From Streptomyces prunicolor NBRC 13075 (GTDB lineage: Bacteria; Actinomycetota; Actinomycetes; Streptomycetales; Streptomycetaceae): a stretch of DNA of 64,000 nt. The stretch lies in assembly GCF_000367365.1 (NCBI RefSeq), contig NZ_BARF01000002.1, positions 1 to 64,000 of the forward strand. Direction: 5' to 3'. Every line of letters starts with the position of its first letter. Within the stretch, counting starts at the first letter, position 1. Under the pieces are notes generated by a model. It ran no database searches, was not told the DNA's origin, and saw only the letters and a program-made list of their open reading frames with translations. Shown one piece after another: positions 59,447 to 64,000 of the stretch. The translations under genes and the position numbers were made by a program.

Positions 59447-59653
59447 ATGTGTGACCGCGCCGCCTTGATCGCCGCCGCTCGACAAACGGGGGCCCGCATT
59501 CCGTCAGACACAGCACGACGATTGAAGGTTGCCCGGACCACCGCACGGCGCTTGCGGAACGGACGCTCCGCCCCAAGTGCCAACGTAGCGGCGGCAGTTG
59601 AAACGCACTATGGCGTTTCCGCCGGGCAGTTGATCACGCGGGACGCCGCTTGA
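59447..59653 (+). CDS. Cro-like HTH protein (68 aa)
   Basis: 68 residues. SDTARRLKVARTTARRLRNGRSAPSANVAAAVETHYG is a small HTH with a helix-turn-helix at ~22-45. GGAAGG nine bases before the ATG forms part of the third operator, so repressor binding would also block translation start. Position facing the repressor is Cro-like. Coupled to the next gene by a TTGA overlap. Confidence 0.65.
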   Translation: MCDRAALIAAARQTGARIPSDTARRLKVARTTARRLRNGRSAPSANVAAAVETHYGVSAGQLITRDAA

Positions 59654-59841
59654 CCGGCGACGTGATCCCCCGCGAGCAGGCCATCGCCAGCGCTCGCCGG
59701 GTCCTCGACGCCGCCCGTAGGCGCCGCGACCGCGACCGCGCCGCCGGCCGCCTCGCCCCCGAGGCCGAACTCGTCTTGCGCCGTCTCGAACGCCAGCAGC
59801 GCCAGCAGGCGCCCGCCGTCGAGCACCGCGCCGCCGCCTGA
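59650..59841 (+). CDS. Small basic protein (63 aa)
   Basis: 63 residues if started at the TTG overlapping the previous stop (a GTG four codons later is possible). Arg-rich helix (SARRVLDAARRRRDRDRAAG, LRRLERQQRQQ). Probably nucleic-acid-binding. A hairpin follows. Confidence 0.5.
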   Translation: MTGDVIPREQAIASARRVLDAARRRRDRDRAAGRLAPEAELVLRRLERQQRQQAPAVEHRAAA

Positions 59842-59847
59842 GAACAC

Positions 59848-59882
59848 GGAGGGCCGCCCGGATGCGACCCGGACGGCCCTCC
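59848..59882 (+). terminator. Hairpin between early genes
   Basis: GGAGGGCCGCCCGG/CCGGACGGCCCTCC, 13 of 14 pairs, loop ATGCGAC. A partial terminator or a site of antitermination control. Confidence 0.65.
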
Positions 59883-59908
59883 CGACCGAACCCCGAGAGG
59901 TACCGACC

Positions 59909-60310
59909 GTGAACACCTCCAAGCCTATCCACCGCGCGCCCCGCGCCGCCCTCGCCGTACTGGGAGCCCACCGCGCGCGGAGACGCCTCGCCCGTAGGGA
60001 AGTGATCGCCCGGCAGCTGGACGCCATCGCACCCGGCACGGTCCACGTGCGGACCGTGCCTGTGCAGACCGACCGCGACGGCGAGCAGCGCGCCGCGACG
60101 TGGGTCGTCCTCGACGACGTCCTCGGACTGCCGGTCAAGGCCGACCGCACCGGGCACCGCGCCGCCCGCGGCCTGCTCGTCCGCATGTTTCCCGGCGCCG
60201 ACTGGTCGCGCGCCCTCGCCTACGACGCCCGTACGGGCGACCTCCGCCTCGACGAGCCCGCCGCGCCCGCCGCCCTCGGCTTCGAAGGCGCCCCGGAGCC
60301 GCTGCGATGA
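59909..60310 (+). CDS. Hypothetical early protein (133 aa)
   Basis: 133 residues from a GTG. Basic N-terminus (RAPRAALAVLGAHRARRRLARREVIARQ) and an acidic beta-rich C-half (TVHVRTVPVQTDRDGEQRAATWVVLDDVLG). No family recognised. The next gene starts on its stop (ATGA). Confidence 0.6.
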   Translation: MNTSKPIHRAPRAALAVLGAHRARRRLARREVIARQLDAIAPGTVHVRTVPVQTDRDGEQRAATWVVLDDVLGLPVKADRTGHRAARGLLVRMFPGADWSRALAYDARTGDLRLDEPAAPAALGFEGAPEPLR

Positions 60311-60678
60311 TCCCTCAACTCACCGCCGACGGCCTCGCCGTCCGTCTGCCGGTCGCCCACCGCACGGCGCGCGTCCTCGACGAACTCGCCCTCGCCTACG
60401 CCGAGGGACCCGAGGACGTCGGCCGCCTGCTCGCGCTGCACGCCGCGCATGTCGTCCGCCTCGATCACGCCGTCGTGAGCGAGGACATGCCCGAGTTCGA
60501 GCGCAACATCCGTGCCGCGCAGGCCGACGCGAGTCGTGAGGCCCTGCTCGCCGAGGCGCCGAGCGCCGACGGCCTCGACCCGCTGCTCGGCCCCGACGAC
60601 GCGATCACCCTCGCCGGCCGCATCACCCGGTTCGCCGCCCGGATACGCCTCGCACCGGACAGGAGGACGCACCCGTGA
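60307..60678 (+). CDS. Hypothetical early protein (123 aa)
   Basis: 123 residues. Helical and acidic (RTARVLDELALAYAEGPEDVGRLLALHAAHVVRLDHAVVSEDMPEFERNIRAAQADAS). The following methyltransferase starts on its stop (GTGA). Function unknown. Confidence 0.6.
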   Translation: MIPQLTADGLAVRLPVAHRTARVLDELALAYAEGPEDVGRLLALHAAHVVRLDHAVVSEDMPEFERNIRAAQADASREALLAEAPSADGLDPLLGPDDAITLAGRITRFAARIRLAPDRRTHP

Positions 60679-62165
60679 CCCTGACCCTTGAACGCGCCGC
60701 GCAACTGCTCGCCGAGCGCGCCGTCGAGATGGTGCCTGGACAGCTCGCCATCCCGGACGGCCCCCGGATCGGTTCCCTGTGTTCCGGGTACGGCGGGCTC
60801 GACATGGCCGTCGCCGGTCTGCTCGGCGCGTCCGTGGCGTGGCACTGCCAGTACGACCCCGACGACAGGCACCAGTACGCCGCGCGCATCCTCGCGCACC
60901 ACTGGCCGACCGTCCCAAATCATGGCGATGTCACGGCCGTTGACTGGTCGGAGGTCGAGCCGGTCGACGTCCTGACCGCAGGTTTTCCATGCCAGGACGT
61001 GAGCCTTGCGGGAAAGCGCGCGGGCGTGATCGGCGACACCGTCGTACCCGCGGGCGTCCTGCTGTGCGGGAACTGCCGGTGGGGCGAGCACGACCTCGCG
61101 ACGTGTGAAGCGGCCTCGCCGTCCGGCGCCGTGCCCGCGCGCCTGGCCGGCATGGAGGCCGCCGCCGCGGTCGCCGAACTCAACGCCCGCGACCTCGCCG
61201 ACCCGGCGGGCCCGCCGCCCGAGCGGGTGATCAGGGGGAACCGGTCCGGTCTGTGGTTCCACGTCGCCCGCGCCATATCCGTACTGCGACCCCGGTTGGT
61301 GGTGATCGAAAATGTCCGCGGGCTTCTCTCGGCCAAGGCCGTTCGCGGTGTGGGACCCGACAGCCCGCCTGTGGATGAGGACGGCGGAGACGCCGACACT
61401 CTTCGAGCTATCGGCGCCGTACTCGGCGACTTGGCCGACCTCGGGTTCTCTGCGGAATGGCACGTGCAGCGCGCATCCGATGTCGGGGCGCCTCACCAGC
61501 GTGAGCGCGTTTTCATCATCGCGTGGCCTGCTGCCGACCCCGACCACGAGCGAGTGGAACGGACCGGGGACGCCGGACGGGAACCGCAACGACACGTTGC
61601 GGGCCCGCATCGCGCACCTTCCGACGCCCCTCGCGAGGGACAGCCGGGGCAGGGGGCACGACGACGGCCTACCGGCCGTCGTACGGCTGCTGAAGACCCC
61701 GACGGCATCGCTCGGGATGAGCGGGGGGTCGCAGCACCCGGAGAAGAGGAAGGGGGGCGGGCACGGCCCGACGCTCGCCGACGAGGTCGAGCACCTGCTA
61801 CCGACGCCGAGGGCGAGCGACGGCACGAAGGGGAGCCCGAATCAGAAGTACGGGGACGGGACGCCGACGCTGGCGAGCGCGGCAGCGTCGATTGGGGCCC
61901 CTACGGTCACGCCGTTGCGCAGTGGGAAGCGATCACGGGGCGACCGGCACCCCGGCCAACTGACGATCGAGGCCGCCTGACCCCGGCGTTCGTCGAGTGG
62001 ATGATGGGGTTGCCCCTCGGCCACATCACGGGTGTGCCGGGCCTGTCCCGCCCCGCCCAGCTCAAGGCGTTGGGCAACGGCGTCGTCCCGCAACAGGCCG
62101 CGCACGCGCTGCACTTCCTGTTGCACCGCGCCGGGATCGCCGCACGGTTCGGACTGGCCGCATGA
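60675..62165 (+). CDS. DNA (cytosine-5) methyltransferase with dual-frame variable region
   Basis: 496 residues. Motif I SLCSGYGGLDMAV (~34-46), motif IV GFPCQDVS with the catalytic Cys (~104-111), VI IENVRGL (~213), VIII APHQRERVFIIAWP (~270-285), IX WGPYGHAVAQWE and X LGNGVVPQQAAH (~470). An insert with CGNCRWGEHDLATCE (~132) lies between IV and VI. The stretch ~287-405 (after VIII) is low-complexity, Arg/Glu/Asp/Gly-rich, and has poorer third-position bias than the overlapping +1 frame. The enzyme likely protects element DNA or changes methylation; its target is unknown. Confidence 0.85.
   Translation: MTLTLERAAQLLAERAVEMVPGQLAIPDGPRIGSLCSGYGGLDMAVAGLLGASVAWHCQYDPDDRHQYAARILAHHWPTVPNHGDVTAVDWSEVEPVDVLTAGFPCQDVSLAGKRAGVIGDTVVPAGVLLCGNCRWGEHDLATCEAASPSGAVPARLAGMEAAAAVAELNARDLADPAGPPPERVIRGNRSGLWFHVARAISVLRPRLVVIENVRGLLSAKAVRGVGPDSPPVDEDGGDADTLRAIGAVLGDLADLGFSAEWHVQRASDVGAPHQRERVFIIAWPAADPDHERVERTGDAGREPQRHVAGPHRAPSDAPREGQPGQGARRRPTGRRTAAEDPDGIARDERGVAAPGEEEGGRARPDARRRGRAPATDAEGERRHEGEPESEVRGRDADAGERGSVDWGPYGHAVAQWEAITGRPAPRPTDDRGRLTPAFVEWMMGLPLGHITGVPGLSRPAQLKALGNGVVPQQAAHALHFLLHRAGIAARFGLAA
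61312..61980 (+). CDS. Nested +1-frame ORF with LPTPxxSD repeats inside the methyltransferase gene
   Basis: A 222-codon frame, one base ahead of the methyltransferase frame, starting ATG (no clear ribosome site). From ~61,530 to 61,900 its third positions are almost all G/C (I estimate about 90%, against about 65% in the methyltransferase frame). It reads FSRPRPFAVWDPTARLW, APYSATWPTSGSLRNGTC, then LLPTPTTSE, LPTPLARD, LKTPTAS and LLPTPRASDGTKG. These pieces resemble phage proteins that I recall being encoded beside such methylases. It may be a true overlapping gene or the product of frameshifting. Confidence 0.45.
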   Translation: MSAGFSRPRPFAVWDPTARLWMRTAETPTLFELSAPYSATWPTSGSLRNGTCSAHPMSGRLTSVSAFSSSRGLLPTPTTSEWNGPGTPDGNRNDTLRARIAHLPTPLARDSRGRGHDDGLPAVVRLLKTPTASLGMSGGSQHPEKRKGGGHGPTLADEVEHLLPTPRASDGTKGSPNQKYGDGTPTLASAAASIGAPTVTPLRSGKRSRGDRHPGQLTIEAA

Positions 62166-62695
62166 GCGCCGTCACGTCCGTACAGGGCGTTTCCGTCGAC
62201 CTCGCCCTCGCGTTCCTCAAGCGCACCCGCGAGACCGAGGGCGGACACCGCGAGTGGACCGGCACCCCCGCCAAGGGCGGGGGCCGGTTCCAGCACAAGG
62301 GCGCGTCGTTCACCGCGTTTCAGGCCGCGTTCATCCTGTGGCACGGGCGGGCCCCGGTCGGCAGCGTCTCGCCGTCGTGCGAGGTGGCGACGTGCTGCTC
62401 GCCCGCTCATGTCGACGACCAGGAGACCCGCGAGCGCGAGCGTGCCGCCCTCGCCGGCGTGAAGGGCATGCGGCACCGGCCGCGCAAGTGCAAGCACGAC
62501 CAGGCCGTACACGGCCGCCACCGCGACGACGGCCGGCAGTACTGCGCGGAGTGCAACCGGCTTTCCAGCAAGCCGAGTTGCGAGCACGGCAACCCGACGT
62601 GCCACGACTCCGAGGTACGGCCCTACCCGTGCGGGCCACGGTGCGAGGAGCACCAGCCAGCCCGCACCCGCCCGTTCGTCACCGCCGCCGCATGA
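62162..62695 (+). CDS. HNH-like Cys/His-rich protein (177 aa)
   Basis: 177 residues. WTGTPAKGGGRFQHKGASFTAFQAAFILWHGRAPVGSVSPSCEVATCCSPAHVDD follows the layout of small phage HNH nucleases (a G-x-P-x-G then Cys...C-C-x-P-x-H), though the catalytic His is uncertain. A second Cys/His cluster (CKHDQAVHGRHR, YCAECNR, SCEHGNPTC, PCGPRC) looks like extra zinc sites. ATGA overlap with the methyltransferase. Confidence 0.55.
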   Translation: MSAVTSVQGVSVDLALAFLKRTRETEGGHREWTGTPAKGGGRFQHKGASFTAFQAAFILWHGRAPVGSVSPSCEVATCCSPAHVDDQETRERERAALAGVKGMRHRPRKCKHDQAVHGRHRDDGRQYCAECNRLSSKPSCEHGNPTCHDSEVRPYPCGPRCEEHQPARTRPFVTAAA

Positions 62696-62699
62696 CCGC

Positions 62700-62738
62700 C
62701 CCGGGGCGAGGACTGGCCGCCGAGCCCCTCGCCCCGGG
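62700..62738 (+). terminator. Hairpin between early genes
   Basis: A perfect 12-bp stem CCCGGGGCGAGG/CCTCGCCCCGGG, loop ~15. A possible attenuator before the replication-type gene. Confidence 0.65.
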
Positions 62739-62764
62739 TGCCCCATCCGAGGAGCACAGCCCCC

Positions 62765-63724
62765 GTGACCTGGTTCAAAGTCGACGACACCTTTTACGGG
62801 CACCCCAAGACGCTCAAGGCCGGTAACGCGGCCGTCGGTCTGTGGGCCAAGGCCGGTGCCTACGCCGCGCAGCACCTCACCGAGGGCGTGGTTCCGGGCG
62901 TCGTCGCGCAGTTGTACGGCACCGCGCCGCAGGCCCGGAAGCTGGTCGCGGCCGGTCTGTGGCACGAGCACGGCCACACGTGCCCGCACCCGAGATGCAA
63001 GCAGCCGGCCCCCGGCGACTACTACATGCACGACTTCCTGATCTACAACCCGACCCGCGCCCGGGTCGAGGACGAGCGGGCGAGGTCTGCGGAGCGGCAG
63101 CAGCGGGCCCGCGAGCGTGCCGCCGGGCAGCGGACGCAGGAGCGTAATCCGCCCGATCCGTCGGCGAATGACGAGCGAATCGACGATGATCCGCCGCCCG
63201 GAAATCGTGAACCGCCCGCGAATCAGATCGAGTTCCCGGACGAAATAGCAGGTCAGGGGGATGCGTCACAGCGTGACGGTACGGACCCGTCACGGTCCCC
63301 CCGACCCGACCCGTCCCGTCCTGCTGTACCTCCTTCGGAGGTACAGCCAGCTAGCTACGGCCCGGCCCCCGCCGTGCCGGTGAACCTTCGGCCGTTGCGC
63401 GACGCGCTCACCGCCGCCGGCGTCGTTGTCGAGTGGTCGCTCGCCGAGGCCGAGTGGTTCCGGCTTGAGGCGATCGTGAAGCGCACCGCGCCCGCCGCCC
63501 TGGTCGACCACGCCCGCGAGCAGTGGCGCCGTGCCCGGAGCCGGCCGCGCTCGGTCCGGTACTTCCTGCCCGGCTGGAGTGCGCTTCCGCCCGTTCCCGC
63601 CGGCGCCCCGACCGCCCCCGGCGCCGACGTGATCCCCCTCGATGCCGCCCGTCCCGGCCGCGTACAGCGCGCCGCCGACCTGTTCGCCGCCGCCCTCAAC
63701 TCGCCCCAGGAGCACGCCAGATGA
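62765..63724 (+). CDS. Replication-initiator/replisome-organiser-like early protein
   Basis: 319 residues from a GTG with AGGAG 11 bases upstream. TWFKVDDTFYGHPKTLKAGNAAVGLWAKAGAYAAQHLTEGVVP resembles the N-terminal winged helix of phage replisome organisers and DnaD-type proteins. CPHPRCKQPAPGDYYMHDFLIYNPTR follows, then a disordered, Arg/Asp/Pro-rich middle and a helical C-domain (LRDALTAAGVVVEWSLAEAEWFRLEAIV). Coupled to the next gene. Confidence 0.6.
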   Translation: MTWFKVDDTFYGHPKTLKAGNAAVGLWAKAGAYAAQHLTEGVVPGVVAQLYGTAPQARKLVAAGLWHEHGHTCPHPRCKQPAPGDYYMHDFLIYNPTRARVEDERARSAERQQRARERAAGQRTQERNPPDPSANDERIDDDPPPGNREPPANQIEFPDEIAGQGDASQRDGTDPSRSPRPDPSRPAVPPSEVQPASYGPAPAVPVNLRPLRDALTAAGVVVEWSLAEAEWFRLEAIVKRTAPAALVDHAREQWRRARSRPRSVRYFLPGWSALPPVPAGAPTAPGADVIPLDAARPGRVQRAADLFAAALNSPQEHAR

Positions 63725-64000
63725 CCCGCGAAGAGGTCGCCGCCCTGCTCGCCTACGCCGTGCGCCTCGACCCGCGCACCGCGCCCGACGACCAGGCCGC
63801 CGCCGCCGAAGTCCTCGACCAGTGGGCCGACCTGCTCGCCGACGTCGCCACGGCCGCCCCGCACCCCAACGGCCGCCACTGGGACGCCGCGCAGGTCGTA
63901 CGCCACCACATCGCGACCAGCCCGTACCCGATCAAACCGAGCGACGTCTCGCGCCCGTGGCACAGCTTCCGCCGCGATGTCGTCGACCGCCACCACGACC
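63721..64000 (+). CDS. Hypothetical early phage protein, cut by the window end
   Basis: Open from an ATG that overlaps the previous stop; 93 codons are visible. TREEVAALLAYAVRLDPRTAPDDQAAAAEVLDQWADLLADV, then HPNGRHWDAAQVVRHHIATSPYPIKPSDVSRPWHSFRRDVVDRHH. I recall similar sequences only as hypothetical proteins in Streptomyces prophages. Confidence 0.6.
   Translation, partial: MTREEVAALLAYAVRLDPRTAPDDQAAAAEVLDQWADLLADVATAAPHPNGRHWDAAQVVRHHIATSPYPIKPSDVSRPWHSFRRDVVDRHHD

Overview
The window is high-GC actinobacterial DNA and almost certainly from a Streptomyces chromosome. The grounds are strong G/C third-position codon use, frequent GTG starts with GTGA/ATGA stop-start overlaps, a subtilisin-inhibitor-type secreted protein, F420-type PPOX and DUF2797 proteins, a small-membrane/WhiB/XRE-DUF5753 gene repertoire, and Streptomyces-style GC-rich hairpins after most operons.

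Layout. (1) 1-21.9 kb is chromosomal: a MarR regulator with a DHA2 exporter and a YceI protein; a PPOX-type oxidoreductase; a TetR/DHA2 exporter pair; a four-gene minus-strand operon (response regulator, sensor kinase, GT2-GtrA fusion, ArnT/YkcB-like glycosyltransferase); amidohydrolase, DUF2797 and small membrane genes; a second MarR with a GtrA-like protein; a phosphotransferase; a divergent AraC / NAD(P)-binding + SnoaL-like pair; and tRNA-Arg(ACG). (2) 22,142-48,073 is a 25.9-kb integrated element bounded by perfect 64-bp direct repeats. The right copy is the 3' part of an intact tRNA-Ser(GCT). The element has a tyrosine integrase, excisionase-like HTH proteins, a large primase/helicase-like replication protein beside 9-bp iterons, and an FtsK/TraB-type DNA translocase followed by a GAAACC-rich repeat locus. 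That set defines an actinomycete integrative and conjugative element (AICE). It also carries, unexpectedly, a 1259-aa phage tail tape-measure protein with a chaperone-like partner, and a WhiB-like protein with one cysteine position substituted. (3) 48.1-55.5 kb returns to chromosome: an SSI-like protease inhibitor, a 1502-aa PAS/pseudo-kinase/receiver-like protein, and a TetR-MFS divergent pair. (4) From about 56.55 kb a second element begins inside a fatty-acyl-CoA ligase gene, whose 3' half remains at 55,585-56,556. It starts with a large serine integrase, a membrane protein and an XRE repressor facing a Cro-like gene across three repeated operators, then a plus-strand early operon with a cytosine-5 methyltransferase and replication-type genes. 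It runs off the right edge and looks like a temperate-phage early region.

How the genes work together. In the AICE, the RHH regulator faces the long plus-strand spread/transfer operon across three copies of a 12-bp motif. The XRE-int pair faces two excisionase-like genes, so integration and excision can be switched. Paired GTGCCATC boxes near both ends look like integrase arm sites. In the second element, repressor and Cro-like genes share operators, one of which overlaps the Cro-like ribosome-binding site. The methyltransferase gene contains a 222-codon second reading frame with stronger codon bias than the methyltransferase frame over part of its length. I regard this, together with the tape-measure module inside a conjugative element, as the most unusual content of the window.

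Limits: families were assigned by reading motifs, without database searches. Site coordinates may be off by a base or two.
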